A stretch of DNA of 64,000 nt from assembly GCF_040581485.1 (NCBI RefSeq), contig NC_090131.1, positions 3,410,001 through 3,474,000 of the forward strand, in the 5' to 3' direction. The notes beneath the pieces are model-generated. The model made no database searches and was not told where the DNA came from. It saw nothing but the letters and a program-made list of their open reading frames with translations. Shown piece by piece: positions 37,510 through 50,604 of this stretch. The DNA is from Linepithema humile (Eukaryota > Arthropoda > Insecta > Hymenoptera > Formicidae). How positions within the stretch are numbered: position 1 is the first letter of the stretch; every line of letters begins with the position of its first letter. The position numbers were made by a program, and so were the translations under genes.

Positions 37510-39651
37510 TTACTAAAAATAATCATTTCTCGCCAATAACATGTTTAAAAAAAAATAGTAAAAATAGTAAAATTTAATTTCTTTCGTTTTTTTTTATTTT
37601 TTATTGTTTTTATAATATTTCAGTTTTTATTAATTTTATAATATTTCAGTGTTACGCGTTTCATGACAGAAAAAAAGAGAGCTTATTCGATTTGTGAGTT
37701 TCGCAAAGATGTTGAGCAACCGTTTGTAAATTATAATAATCTACTTGTACCTCATAATGATTTCAACACGTATACAGAGCATTACGCTGCTTTCAGACCG
37801 TAGCGCTTTACTTGTATATCCGATTAGCGCGTGCGTGCATCTATGCGCCGCGTAACGAGCTGTTAAGAATTTACAGAACATTTTCCGCAAGCCCCACGCA
37901 TTAGAGAAAGAGAGAGCCTACATGAAGCACAAATATTTACTCATGTCACGGTAAACTGAGCGTTATACTATTCGTCCGAGCTACTTTATCGCACCACTTT
38001 ATCGCGGCATAACTCGATCACGAAGGCACCACGCGGCTCCTCGCCGCTTTCTGTCGTGCATAACGGGCAAAGCACTGCGTACACGATCTGCATATCATTC
38101 GCAAATTAATATCAAGCCGTCTGGCACATAACATATTAGACTGTCTCATCATTTTCTAATCGTAAATACCAACATCGTTATGTTTTGCTTCTGTTTGCTG
38201 AAAGTACAAATTTCAATGTCAAACTGTAATAATAATTGCATTAATAAGAGAAACACTTTTTACTGTTGCGCAACTAAACTTCCAATTTCGCTTTAATAAT
38301 TCTACAGTACCGCCTGATACACTCTTCCGCACAGGAAAGTTCGGAAAGAGGACTGCGCGGATGATAATTCTCACGAACAAATCTGTGAATCCCCTCGAGC
38401 GCGGGGGGACGACTTCAAAGCATCCAATGACCACTAATGTCACATTATTCGACGCCGGTTCCGGCGACCTTATAAACGCACGGACCACGAATCAAACCGC
38501 ACGACCGTGCCCGCCCCGACTGACCTGCCATTTTAATACGGTTAAACTTCCACTTCCGAATAAAACTTCATCAGAGCCCCCACGAATCCCTCGCATCCGT
38601 CGGAACTGTGGACGGCTGGCGCCCAAAATCACTCGTGTGTGCGTACGATTCGCAATGTGTGAGTCGCATGTGTAAGTGTGACACGCAGGAATCTGACGTA
38701 CAAATCCGCATACACATATATATACTTATCGACCACGTGTTCACGCCCTACGTCGTTAATGCGAGTGCGTGCCTGCATTACCGAGATGCATGCGGATGCA
38801 CTTCCCGTGAAACTTTTGTTTCCCTTCACCCTCGTCCTTCGGCAGAGTTGACCATCGATATCTCCCCTTCCTTGCGAAAATATCGGGCTTTTATTCGTAT
38901 TATTCGACGGCCGCATTTGTCGCATAGATATCGAGAAAACACTTCAATATCGTGGAAAAGTCGGAAAACTGTGATATTACGCGACCAGACATATCACAAT
39001 TGAATTTTTAAAAAATTCGAACAGTAACCTAACTCAAAGATATATTTATAGAAACATATCAAGAGCATTCAAGAGAAATGCTAACAGAAATACTTGAAAT
39101 AATTGTGATTTCTTGCATTTTATAGTAACATACATATTTTAAGTACATATTTGCGAAATATTTTCGATGGGTAAATATTCTCGAAATATTTGCGTCAATG
39201 AACAGCTTCCGCAAGTTCGGCGAAAATCCCGATACCATTATTATGCGTCCTACACACCACGCATGACAAATTATTCACTTTCCACGGTGCACAATGTACG
39301 GGCCATGCAACGAACTATTGTCGCTGGCATGTAATTGGGTAAACAGCGTGTCGATCGTGCCTGTAATTACAGAAACGCCACGGCCACCCGAAATATATGT
39401 AGATATATCATTCATAAATTCACGTCACGTGACGAACAACAGAACTGACAATGACAATGATTTCTGTATGAATGGCGTAAATGCAGACGGTCACCTCCTT
39501 TTCCGGAAGTCACGCTGACGGAGCGTGAACGTTCTTCCGTCTTTCGTAATTTCCAAAGCCATAGCTTCCATGATATACATGGAATATCAACAAAAATATC
39601 ATTCATAAAAACACCAGGGTGACTATCTCAATTCAAGATCTGTCACATTCT

Positions 39652-39687
39652 ACGAAAATGAGTAATGACACGAAAATGAGTAATGAG
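39652..39687 (+). repeat. Two-unit tandem repeat, period 18
   Basis: ACGAAAATGAGTAATGAC is followed directly by ACGAAAATGAGTAATGAG; a single difference. Confidence 0.9.
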
Positions 39688-42547
39688 TAAAACAGATGTG
39701 ACTACTGAGAACATAGCAGTGTTGAAATAAAAATGAATAAATAAAGGAAATCCTATAATCTTTGATCGTTTTAGCATAAAACTTAACTAACTAAAATAAC
39801 TAATAGATAACCAAGATTTTATTTAACTTTAAATGAGCTTTACAAACTTTAGTCAAACATTTCTCTGCCATTTGTCCCAATGCAAATTGAATGAATAATA
39901 CAAAGTCAACGATAAACCGTCGGCGAACGACAGATATGCTAAATTGCGGCGGCAAACAGCAAACTATAAATATTTTCCACGCGGTTTGTATCGAAAATGA
40001 CTGCAAAAGATGGACAGAAAAACGCATTCGATTAGCATATCGATATCTCAACAAGAATAATTCATCCCCGTGCTTGTCACGATGAACGGGCGAAAAGAAG
40101 CCGATTTGTCATGTGCAACGAATGCTTTGCGAATTCTTTACGCACTAACTCGAGCTCTCCCAAATCATGTATGTCGAACACGCGCGTGCAACGGAACGCA
40201 TAATTAACATTCGAATTTTTTCTCCCCTTTCATTTTTTTACCGTTTATTTTCCTGGCCAAAATAAAAATTCCGTACATTTCGAGAAATAAAATAAAAATA
40301 GAAAAATATTAAAATATTTTTAAATAATATTTATATGTACGCGATATTCAACCTCTGCAATATTATTTTCATTTAAAAATTCTTTGACCAATTCAAAATC
40401 AATTATTTTAGCAAATTTTAGAACTTTATTTATAAAAATATAATACATATTATTTATTAAAATATAATTTATAATGTATATTAAAATATTTTATATTTAT
40501 TTCGGTATTTTCAATATTTTTCATTCTGATTATCTTAAACGTTTAATTTTGAATATTTAATTTTGAAATATCTCATAAACGTACGTCATATATACAGGAA
40601 ACTGCAACGTTACACTAACTTACAATCTTTGACGGAAGTTTTGCAATTGCGAGTGCTTTCTCCCCGTCGTACACGCCCAACGATGCCATTTGTCGTACCG
40701 TACGCGGGCAGTAATGAAGCTCGATTTGCCTAAAACACTAATGGCGCATTGTATCCCAGTGGACTCTCGTCGTCGTTCCTACGAGACGGTACATCACCGC
40801 TGGCGATGCAATTAAGATCTAATTAACCGTCACGAGAGAAGTGTCTGACGCTGAATTCATTCATGAGGTCACACACGTGTACGCTCGCGGACACAAGACG
40901 CCTTTGAAATAAATCGACGAGTTTTATTTAACGGAAACTTAATGAACGTTTTTTTTATGATCTTTTTTGATTTACAATACTGACTTTTATAATTCTATTT
41001 AACTACTCTTAGCAATTAAATAAAATTTTTAATTAAATCCCACTTTAATTTAAATAAAAAGTATCATTCTGATATTTATTTTTACTTTTAAAGTTTTATT
41101 CTTAAAAATAACAGATTACATTCTATAGTCTATCTATCAAATGATCACAGGTACCCAGCAGAATGTACCAGTTGCCGCAGATCGAAGTCGACTCACGTAC
41201 TCGCCTTTCCTGATAGCCAAGAACGACCGTAAATGAGGTAAAAGGGTAAACCGGCGGGACACCATCCCGGAGACCGAATTAAATACACTCCAGCAAGAAT
41301 GCGGCCGTTATGTGTGTGAGCTGTAACGGTCTCGATACGACCATGACCGCTAGACGGCGACTAGGTGAACCGTAAGTTTACTACCGTACGACAGCGAATA
41401 AAAAAGTAAAAGAAATTGTCTATTCATTTTTCAAAGTCCCGTAACAATATTTTATGCTAAAACTTTGGTCATAAAAATATGCTCGAGCGCAAATGCAATA
41501 ACTTTTCTCGATAATCAATCATGAAAAGAGTAATTTAACTTTGATTTAGAAAAAAAAAACGAAAGAAAAATACGCAATAGAAGTTAAAAGGACAGATGGG
41601 AAATTTGAATGTAAGCCAATATACGCAAGTAGCGTATTCAACGTGAACGTGGTACTATAGAAACGCACGATACCACTCTTGTCTGAATCGTAAGTGACAT
41701 TGAATAGACCGAGAAACTGCGTTTTGTCGGACCACTTGTGCAGTCCATTCTACTGCGCTCACGAGGCGATTAATGACACCGTGTGAGCATGCACGTACAA
41801 AGGACCGATGACACTCTGCATCGCCGCGCGTGTCTCGGTAGGCATGCATGCCCGTAGAAAACGGAAGTACCGATTAGTATTATACTTTTGCCGGTGGCCG
41901 CCAACCAGCCGACAGCCAGCTTGGAATATGGAGTAAGCTAATACGGAAGACCACACGAGTCTCGCGGAACAAGAAAACTTTAAACAATAATCCTCTTTAC
42001 GCGAAACAATTGTGATATTAAAATTCTGACAGAGTACGGTATTGAATAAGAAGAAATTTCGCGCAGAAAAATAAAATGATAAATTGACAGCCGCTAATGT
42101 AAATGGTAATAAATTATTTATACAACAGCTGACAATTGAAGTCAGTTGTTACGAAATACCACGAAAACTTGGGAACAATTCTATCCACTTCTCTCGACGT
42201 AGTTATCGAACTGGTCGAGGACTACCGGAAAGTTCTCGAGGCAATAAAAATGGCAGACGGAGACTCCATCTGACGCTTTACTTTATCCTACGGGACTATT
42301 TGAAGTGCAATAAAACAACCCGGTTGTTCGCGACTGTCTGCTCAAACAGGAACACTCCTGTCTCCGAAAAGCTCGGAAATTCGGAGTTCTTTCTGACCAA
42401 GCGCAATACTCGCCGAAGACGTGCAACGATTTACGAGTGACTGAACCTAATCTAATATTTTACGGTTAAAGCATTATTAACGACGATTCAGATCCTGTAA
42501 AATATGTAATAGAAAAGCGGAATAATATCAGCATAATATTCTGCGCA

Positions 42548-42566
42548 AGAGAGAGAGAGAGAGAGA
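42548..42566 (+). repeat. (AG)n microsatellite
   Basis: Nine AG units. Confidence 0.95.
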
Positions 42567-43175
42567 CGTTTCCGTGGAACATTCGAATAACTTCCGACTA
42601 AAACCACCATTTCTATTTTCCTATAACTATATTTGAAATCCATTCCGCATACATCGACTCTTATTAACCGCAATGTGCGTTGCCAGGGGAGGCCCCTCCT
42701 GAACCAGACCGCCACGTCGACGGAATAACGATCCGCTCTGCGAGACTCGAAAATTTGCACGGACAGGAAGCCGGTCCCCATTCGCATTCCCGCATCTCCA
42801 TGGCAAAACCGCAGTGTAAAGCAAGATTAAAATAATATATTAAGCAAATAGTAGAAACAAGATGATAAACGACAAACCTTTATGTCAGCACGTATATCAT
42901 GTAAGTTATTATTTCAATTAAAAATGGATAGAATAAAGCAAAATAATTTTTTCATTATCAAGTACCTATTATTCTTTATCCAATGACTAATAATTCTACA
43001 AAATTGTCCTATTGACAACTAAATAGATTAATTACAGAATAAAAATGATATAATTATAAATAAATTTTTTAAAAAACATTTTTGAAAATATTAAATATAT
43101 ATACGTGATTAACGTAAATTCCTTTGTATTTTTGTGTCAAATTTAACTCTTCGTTCAACAAATTTCCAGGTATAA

Positions 43176-43346
43176 ATGATCTTTATATTGTCGAGAATTC
43201 TACATTTCTGGCAACACTGGGAAGAACAACGATCGTCCCTCCACGAATGCGGCGAACTCGACCAGCCCCCGACGGTGTGCCACGAGGGTTGCCGCTTTCG
43301 TATTGATTGTACGTCGGATGATTCATGGGGCACTTTGGTACGGTGA
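43176..43346 (+). CDS. Short cysteine-containing open frame (56 codons), candidate small peptide or exon
   Basis: ATG at 43176, stop TGA at 43344-43346. It begins with a short hydrophobic stretch, MIFILSRILHFW, followed by an acidic/polar part with four cysteines spaced C-x9-C-x3-C-x5-C. A sequence like a splice acceptor (AAATTTCCAG) ends at 43169, just before the start. The hydrophobic start and cysteines loosely resemble a secreted peptide, but the signal is short and basic residues interrupt it. Other frames across 43.2-43.48 kb are also open on both strands, weakening the case. No family recognised. Confidence 0.12.
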   Translation: MIFILSRILHFWQHWEEQRSSLHECGELDQPPTVCHEGCRFRIDCTSDDSWGTLVR

Positions 43347-46300
43347 CCACCCCCGCAATATTCTAAGCAGCCGCTGTCGACCCCACGCCCTCGGAGCTTA
43401 TCCCCGGTGCCGAGGCGGAAGGACACTGGCTGGAAACACGTCCTAGCGAGATACGGCGAGTGAAGAGCATTATGCATTTCTGTTAAGTGCAGACAAGGGT
43501 GTACTGCGAATCGAGGAAAAACGAGATAATGTCACTTGGGAATCCTGGAGTGCAGCTAACATTCGAGTATTTAAACAATATCTGCACTACCCTAATGATT
43601 TCATTCCGTAAATCACGTCTGCTTCTAGCAAATATTTTCTTACAATTGAATAACAGAATAAGATTGATAATTAAGTGCCTGAAGAAAAGAACACTTGCGA
43701 TTTAAAGCAACCAAAAAATCCGAGCAAACCACTCGGATCTTCTCGGACAGGTGCAAACTGCACGCGGCCAACAGGTTCAAAGAAAAAATGAAAAATTAAG
43801 ATAAAAAAAAAAACCAAAAGCTTAGAAGAGAAGATAGTATACGATATCAGCGTTTGGAACGCGAATTCATTAGCGAATCCCTATAGCGCTTATAATAAAA
43901 ATGTCATGACCACAAGTGCCACACCTGCCGTCCAAAGTTTCTAGAATATCTCGCACAGGTGCGTCGGGCACTTCTAAATGCAATAAAGTGCACAAGAACT
44001 CGATCATGAAATAAATTAATGAACAGCTTGTTGACGGCTGTTTATCAAATTTCAAATTATTAATATTTTTTCAATATTTTTAGCGCATAAAGCCAGTTCG
44101 CTTTAATTATGTAAAAAAATCGATCCCCTAATGAAGAGAATGTAATTCGCACGCGACTATATTTGTGCGTGCGTAATTGCGACTATAGGATAATTCCGAG
44201 AAAAAATATACAGTAAAAAGCAGCACAAGGTCGTTACAGTGCATCGCCCAGGCAGCTATATGCGTTCATAGAATCATTAATAATTAACCGCGTACTTGCT
44301 GTTTGCTGCTATTCTTGTACGATTAAATTTTCACGACACCAATAAAATAAAAAAAATGTTGAGAAATTTTCTAAAAGTAATAAAACGCGTTAAAAGGTTT
44401 TAAATATTCAATATTTAAACTTTAAAATGTTACATAGCGGTGGAACTTAAACTTTGCACGAAAAAAAGTAACTTTCATTTTTAAGTTTAAACTCAAGCAC
44501 GTCTTGATTCCACTTCCGCCGGATATAAAAACTAGCTCATCTCTGGACGATGTCGTACAATCAATCTTCTCCTCAAAACTCCTTCCCTGAGGAACGTTCA
44601 ACCAAAGAATATTAAAGTCTTTCGCGGGCAATAGAGGGTGGAAGACGGCGCATATGGACCAAAGACAGCGGTACCCAAGAGAGATCTATTTTTACGATTT
44701 CCGAAATGTGACAGAACTAGAACGACGTGTGCGTATTTTCCATTCTTCCCTGCGCTCTTTCTATCTTGAGACCTTTTATCGTGAAAATAACACGCAGAGG
44801 TAGAATAAAGTTTCGTGTTTCTTTTTTCTTTCTTTTTTTTTTGCGAAACGCGGTTTTACAGTGTTATTGTGTAATAACGGTGTTGCAGGTATAATTTTGG
44901 TAATTTCAGAAATTTATTGCCTTAATTCTAAATGTTTATTTCAAAATATTACGCAAATCTGTTTACTTTTTAATTCATTCTCGTAAAAGTGGAACGAAAT
45001 ATCAATGAAGGTAATTGCAAAAATAATTTTCGCGAAACGTTCCGCGTATTCTTATTAATCACGTGAAACAATCACGGCTTGGCTTTTTTCTAACTCTATT
45101 GATTGAATGTCCAAGAACCCTACGAAACAAGATTTTTCATTCTCGCAAAGCTCCATCAATCTTTAGCCTAATGTATTCGACATCGTGTGAACGAGCGAGT
45201 GCGCCGCATGTTAGCACGCACAGCCCCGAGACGCGACGCCGCAACACTTTCACTCGCTCGCCTCTTTCCCCGGATTTCTGCGACGCGAAAATAACGGCGT
45301 TGGAATATGGCGGGTATTTGGCACAGACCTGAGGAGAGACGGGAGAGATGGTGCACATCGTCCCCTCTCGGTGCTACATACGAGCAAACACCGACGCTCG
45401 TAGCACATCTGGTCGCACATTCAAGGCCGGACAATCAACTTTACGCAAAAGGGATCATCGTATGCTATACAAGGTGTGTCGCCTGCTACGACTGACCCAA
45501 AAATCCTGATAACGATTCTGCATTTCGACAAAGTACGAGTAAGAATAGTAATTATTTGATAATATAAAAAATTTTCTCTAATTTATTATATTGTTATATT
45601 AGAGGTGCTTTGAAATTTTTCGTACAGCAAATTTAGTTTTGCGAATTATATCTTCTTGCAACTTATTTGATAAACACATTTTTTTATTTCAGTTTTCTAA
45701 TGCTTGAATTATCTATATTGATTGTTAATTTTGTACTGCGACTTTGAATAAATCTAAAAGATTGCTACGAATGAAATTATGACTCTATCTTATCTAATCT
45801 AAAATTCATTTTTTAGGAAGTAAAAGTAGAACGGCGAGTGTGTCACACCCGGTATGAACGCGCATAGTTGGCCGCGATCCTTGTACGACACCCAAGGACA
45901 GGCGTACCTCTTCTCGATGGTGTTATTTATATCTTTATATCGCGTCGAGGCTTAAAGACACCGTGTACCCGGCAAGAAAACCCGTGGATAGAGTCACAAA
46001 AATCCACGCAAGGTCGCAATCCATCATCTGCGAACAGCTATCGCTTATCGTCGCTAAACGGAAAGACGCAATGACGACAATGTTATCGTCATGTACCGAC
46101 TCTATTAGATGTTGCCGGATATTGCCTGTGGTTTACCTGCGATTTTATCCTGCGGCATCATCAGATATTACCCGTAACTTTGGATATGGATATTCCATCA
46201 AAGTTAGGACAGAGATATCAAATTTGCATCGTACACAAGCTGCATTTCGTCCAAGGAAGACTTCGCCGGTAACGATCGCACTGTTGAACGACCCGGTCGT

Positions 46301-47103
46301 CGCGAATCCGCGCCGGAAAAATGAGTTACGCGACAAAACGAGTAGAATGGCAGCGCTTTTACGTAGACGAATCGTGCGGTGCATGCGAAACGTGTGTAAG
46401 AAGCTAGTGTCGAAAACAAAGCGAGGAAGTAGCGTGAATACGCTTTGAATACGCTTAGCGTTTCTCGACAGCTTCGCGTCTCTTTCGCACTCTTTAACGC
46501 ACTAGAAGCGAATGACGAATGACTATTATATACATAAACAGCGATGTAATGACGTGACTAACTGTTATTAATGATGTCTGTTTTCATCGCTTATAATCCG
46601 AAACTTAAAAATTTAAATTCTTTTCAATTGGACCTCTAGCGGGAATAAAACGTGTGCCGGCAGTTTCAGGACATCTCGTCGTATGTACCGCATTCCGCGG
46701 GGATCATTTCAGTCGACAAACAGCACGAAATCGACGCAGCGGATAATTAGATTCTCAAGATACCGGCGATCGTGCAATAATTTCTGCTGTTACGATCGGT
46801 TCCGTCGGTGCATTGTATAAAAAAAATTGCGCAACGCTTTCGAAGGCCATCGATTTCCCACGTGCAAAGTATATTTGCTGCTGCTTTTCCCGTCAACAAT
46901 ATCGCGCGTCGCGAATCATTAGACTTGTAAAAGTCGCTCAGAGCGTTAATGCATCGACTGCTCGTTATCGCATCGCAATGGAAGTCTGTCGAACTGTTCA
47001 AACTGTGATATGGAATACGGGTCGAAAAGTCACGCGTGAATCGAACAAAGCTATGAGAGAGTTTCGAAACTATCGCGCCGTCAGTTAAGCCGCTGAAAAC
47101 GGG

Positions 47104-47142
<39 letters not shown>
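47104..47142 (+). repeat. (GA)n microsatellite, imperfect
   Basis: GA units with two AAAG interruptions. Confidence 0.95.
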
Positions 47143-47850
47143 CTCGATCGAACGTTAAATCCTCGTTCTTGAACGTTCCGACTCGGTGTATCCTGGTTCC
47201 GGCGTATTTTGGCTTCGGTATAGCGTTACCTAAAATGTGATCGACGTACACGCGCAAACAAGGGCTCAGACCTTTTATCATACCCCATCCGCTTAATTTG
47301 ACAACGTGAATCATGCATCAACGTAGAGCTGCACAAACCTTATAAAACCATTGCCTGGCCTATATCGAGAATATAATGCTCCGGTAATTGCCATTCCAAT
47401 CGACTTTATACTATTTACACTGTGATCTGTGGTGTAAATTGAACGATAACTTATCTCCTCCAAGATACTCGAAAGAAATACGTGGAAAATTGTCATAAAA
47501 CATTATCTCGGTTTCGCTAGAAATTTATGGGGCTCGAATTCTCATTTATGATTTTTTCTTCAAACTTTTCATACACACGTTGCGATTCTCGAACACGAGA
47601 AGAGTCGAGAAGGAAGTCTCATTTCCCACTCGAGAAGTTTTTATCAGCCCTTGCATCAAGGGATAACGCGTATAATTAAACCCCGCGGGTTACAATATCG
47701 CGATCCCTATAGTCACGATATTATCTTAGGACCCGCGAAGAAACCGAAACAGCCGCGGGCACTCATTAATGCGGCTTTATTAGCGACTCTGCCCCAATCA
47801 GAGCGCGCTTAATGCGCGCCGCAAGTATAATCCAGTCTGATGGAAACGAT

Positions 47851-47876
47851 TCGACCGGCGGAGTCAAGCCGGTCGA
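47851..47876. repeat. Perfect 9-bp inverted repeat (hairpin), 8-base loop
   Basis: TCGACCGGC and GCCGGTCGA flank GGAGTCAA. A second short inverted repeat, GCGCGC-TTAAT-GCGCGC, lies about 35 bases to the left. Confidence 0.85.
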
Positions 47877-47907
47877 GCGTAGAGAACGGCACGATGTAAT
47901 CACCGTC

Positions 47908-47926
47908 TCGTCGTCGTCGTCATCGT
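47908..47926 (+). repeat. (TCG)n repeat
   Basis: Short TCG/TCA run. The minus strand would encode a run of aspartates (DDDDDDE) in one frame. Confidence 0.9.
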
Positions 47927-48114
47927 CCGCGTGGATTCTATCTATTTCATCTCGCGAGAGAGAGGAAGAGTACTGACCCACGACAAGAGCGGAAACCTGT
48001 CGACCGGGCTTCTTATCCGTCGCTCTCGGCGCGGCTCGACCGTCCGTAACCGTAAGCTGTAGAGTATAACGCTACGTCTGTACGTAAGTACGCGAGAAAG
48101 CAGTGCGAAGAGTT

Positions 48115-48139
48115 AAGACGCTCGTCAGACGAGCGTCTT
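48115..48139. repeat. Perfect 12-bp palindrome with one central base
   Basis: AAGACGCTCGTC, a central A, then GACGAGCGTCTT, with no mismatch over 25 bases. Confidence 0.9.
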
Positions 48140-48556
48140 CTTCAGAGAACCGGGATAAGGCGTTAATTCGATACTTCCTGCTCGGTTAAGACCGAGATTT
48201 TACTGAGACGATTCTTAACCTCCCCGGTATTACGCGAGAGCGTACGTCGTGGAATACCTTCCCTTATTAAATGTCCTGCGCTTTATCTTAAAGCATACTG
48301 GCTGTTAATTAATCCTCGAATGCGCAACCTAATTTTCACATTATCTCTTATTCCATAATGTTGCATAATGCGGAATATGTACGCGGCTAATTTTGCCATT
48401 AATGCTTCCACGTCGAAAATAACTTTGAAGTAATTGCCAGTTATACAAATTGATTTTTATATTAAAGTATAGAATTTTCAATTTCTTAAAAATTTTTCTA
48501 TAGTCATCTCTTTAATCAAACAAGAGAAACGGAGAAAATAGGGAAAGTTTGAGTAA

Positions 48557-48599
48557 AAAGAATTTTCATTGCACGCTACAAAGAATTTCCATTGCACGC
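48557..48599 (+). repeat. Two-unit tandem repeat, period 23
   Basis: AAAGAATTTTCATTGCACGC is followed after three bases by AAAGAATTTCCATTGCACGC; one mismatch between the 20-base units. Confidence 0.9.
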
Positions 48600-49664
48600 G
48601 CGTACAAGTTGAGGAAGTTTTTAATGGTTCAGATCCGACGATATGCATATTCTCGTGGAAGTTTGGAGCATCGTTCGAGAGGGCAAACTGCCAACTACGG
48701 TCGCGAGTTGGGAACAAAATTCCAGCCGCGACAGCGGAAAGCGAGTCTCTCTCTCCCTCTATATATATATATTCCAGCCTGTGGCGTGTAGGATTACGCA
48801 TATTTGCGAGGCTCAAAGGATCGTCCGAGAGGCAATCGAATCGACAAACCTGCGAGCAGGTTTACTATCAACAGGTATACACGAACCATGCGTCGCCACA
48901 GGATAACCGGTTTTCACGCTGTACATTTGTCGAAACGCCTTAATTACCAGGATCTCCGCGTATGTCCTTTCATTTTCGCTTCTTCACCCAACCGTTTACA
49001 CGAAAATCATTGGCAGGCATCAAGTACTGTTGCGATAATAGAAGATATTTTATAAGTTAAGTAAAAATTCAGCTTAATCTAAAACGTACATCTAAAACGT
49101 TCGTAAATCGTCTCGATAAACTGCTTAGACGCGAAACAATAAAAGTTGCCATCAAATGAGCGTGTAGGCGCGCAAATTACGCTTTTGGTCTCGATACTAA
49201 TCTGTCGTAACATGCGCGATACCATTAATAAAACCGTATGACTGATGGATAGCCCGAAGCATACACATCACGCTCTCGATCTATCGAGAGTGCAGAACAA
49301 TGTTAATGCCGTTTCGCCGCTGCTACAAAACTTCGCAAAACGTATCTCGCGTCTAAACTTGCTCCGGGAATCCTTTTTTTTCTTCAACGCGGAAGAATTA
49401 ATTAATTGCTGGCAACCGTTAATTACGCGGCGGTAACGAGGTATCAACTTTTTGTTATCTGGATCTGGCATGAGTTCCCAATTTTCCTTATCGCTTTCCG
49501 TGTAACGCAAGTTGTAAACGAAAAATAACAGCAATTTGTGAGCGGCACATAAACTCCAAGATAATTACACGCGATAGAAAAATACTGCATTTTGCATTTA
49601 TTGATATTTAATACCAAGAATTGCATTAATGCACGCGAATGGAAATTGGAACAAACGAGTATAT

Positions 49665-49925
49665 ATAGTGTTTCAAATCAACCGTATTATTCGTTAATAG
49701 CAGATTCTTGAGATCATTTAAAAATAAAAATCATTATACCAAAATGTCAAAATAATTTTTAAATGGAAAGCGTTTATATTAAGTGTTTAAAGTTGACGTA
49801 TCAAATTGTCACAAATTTATGCGCTCGGGTGCACTGCATATTGATTTTCATATTCTTGAGAAACTTACTACCATATATGAGAAACTTTAGAAATCTGCTA
49901 TTAACGATTGATACGGTTAATTTAA
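49665..49925 (+). mobile_element. MITE-like element, copy 1
   Basis: This segment matches, as an inverted copy, the one at 50605-50840. Shared landmarks in order are GTGTTYCAAA, CGTATTA, TTATACCAAAATGTC, TTTTTAAATGGAAAG, AAAGTTGACG, GAGAAACTT and AAATCTGCTATTAA. It has its own terminal inverted repeats of about 30 bases: AACCGTATTATTCGTTAATA near 49680 and the reverse complement of AACCGTATCAATCGTTAATA at 49897-49916, both leading into GCAGATT. The core between the innermost ends is about 217 bases. It has no transposase. Family unassigned; short length and terminal repeats fit a non-autonomous DNA transposon. Confidence 0.65.
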
Positions 49926-50197
49926 GACGTCTTTATATTTCACATTTATTCGAGTCCGATTTTGATTTTGGAGCGACATTGTCCTTGATAATACTATTTC
50001 CTTGTTTATCGCACCTTTGTCACGCGCACGGCGACATTTCATACGGGATTTTATTATTATTATTTCCCGTAGTTTTCGATCTCATCCTTTCCGTCATTAC
50101 TTGTTACAGACGCGGCAGTGTCGAACGTGTAATCTGTGCAATGATTCGAGTTTTGCATTGTCCAAATGACAAAGTACGCGTCGGAAATGTCATTTGA
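49763..50197 (+). CDS. Orphan open frame of 144 codons overlapping a MITE-like copy
   Basis: An ATG-started frame beginning MESVYIKCLKLTYQIVTN, hydrophobic overall, with possible membrane segments around residues 25-36 (ILIFIFLRNLL) and 75-110. Its first third lies inside MITE-like copy 1 and the rest in the spacer between the two inverted copies. I recognise no family, and the overlap with a repeat argues against a conserved host gene. It may be chance, or a remnant of sequence carried by the element. Confidence 0.12.
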   Translation: MESVYIKCLKLTYQIVTNLCARVHCILIFIFLRNLLPYMRNFRNLLLTIDTVNLRRLYISHLFESDFDFGATLSLIILFPCLSHLCHAHGDISYGILLLLFPVVFDLILSVITCYRRGSVERVICAMIRVLHCPNDKVRVGNVI

Positions 50198-50604
50198 AAC
50201 ATCGTGCAATTTTCATATCGCGAACGTGTGTGAGTGCCTTGAAGGATTGCAAGGCTTAGAAAGAGCATCGAGCATCAGCGGAACAAATTTAATGTAAGTA
50301 ATCATATATTTCTCATCTGTTATTTGTAAAATATTGTGTAAAATATTATGTAATGTAACGCACACATAGAAACTTGAAAATATTTAGTTACAAATTTTCT
50401 TTCTATAATTCTTTTTAATGTGCGTGATAATTACGTCTTAAATAATTATTTTGAACGCTGCTATAATTTGGATGTACTTTGTATGTTACAGATTAACTTG
50501 TGAACAGAACCGGCAGTCCGCTGCTGCGCGTCGTACCGGTAAGTCAATCCAATTTGTTTTATTTTAATATCATTGAGAGAATAAATTTCTAAATAATGTA
50601 AAAT

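Larger units (their letters stand above)
29151..49660. other. Long non-coding stretch, probably intron or intergenic
   Basis: I see no conserved gene. The sequence alternates AT-rich segments (for example 40.28-40.60 kb) with CpG-rich patches near 34.0-34.5, 37.0-37.4 and 43.2-43.5 kb, which hold orphan open frames. Simple repeats occur at 30888, 42548 and 47104. If the plus donor at 29123 is real, this would be intronic to that gene. Confidence 0.5.

Noticed and set aside
43109..43477. 122-codon minus-strand open frame over the 43.2-43.48 kb island
   Set aside because: It has an ATG, but all frames are partly open here and its C-terminal part runs into AT-rich sequence. It is less protein-like than the short plus-strand cysteine frame.
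45963..46448. 161-codon plus-strand open frame
   Set aside because: It begins at GTG, with the first ATG about 36 codons in; no domain is recognisable and no splice or promoter context.
47766..48071. Cadherin-like reading (YTLQLTVTDGRA) in the minus frame at the hairpin cluster
   Set aside because: The resemblance is limited to about ten residues. A stop lies directly upstream and no cadherin calcium motifs such as DxNDN follow.
49709..49725. String TGAGATCATTT resembling the start of the bantam microRNA
   Set aside because: The match stops after 11 bases and the region is inside the MITE-like copy without a microRNA-type hairpin.
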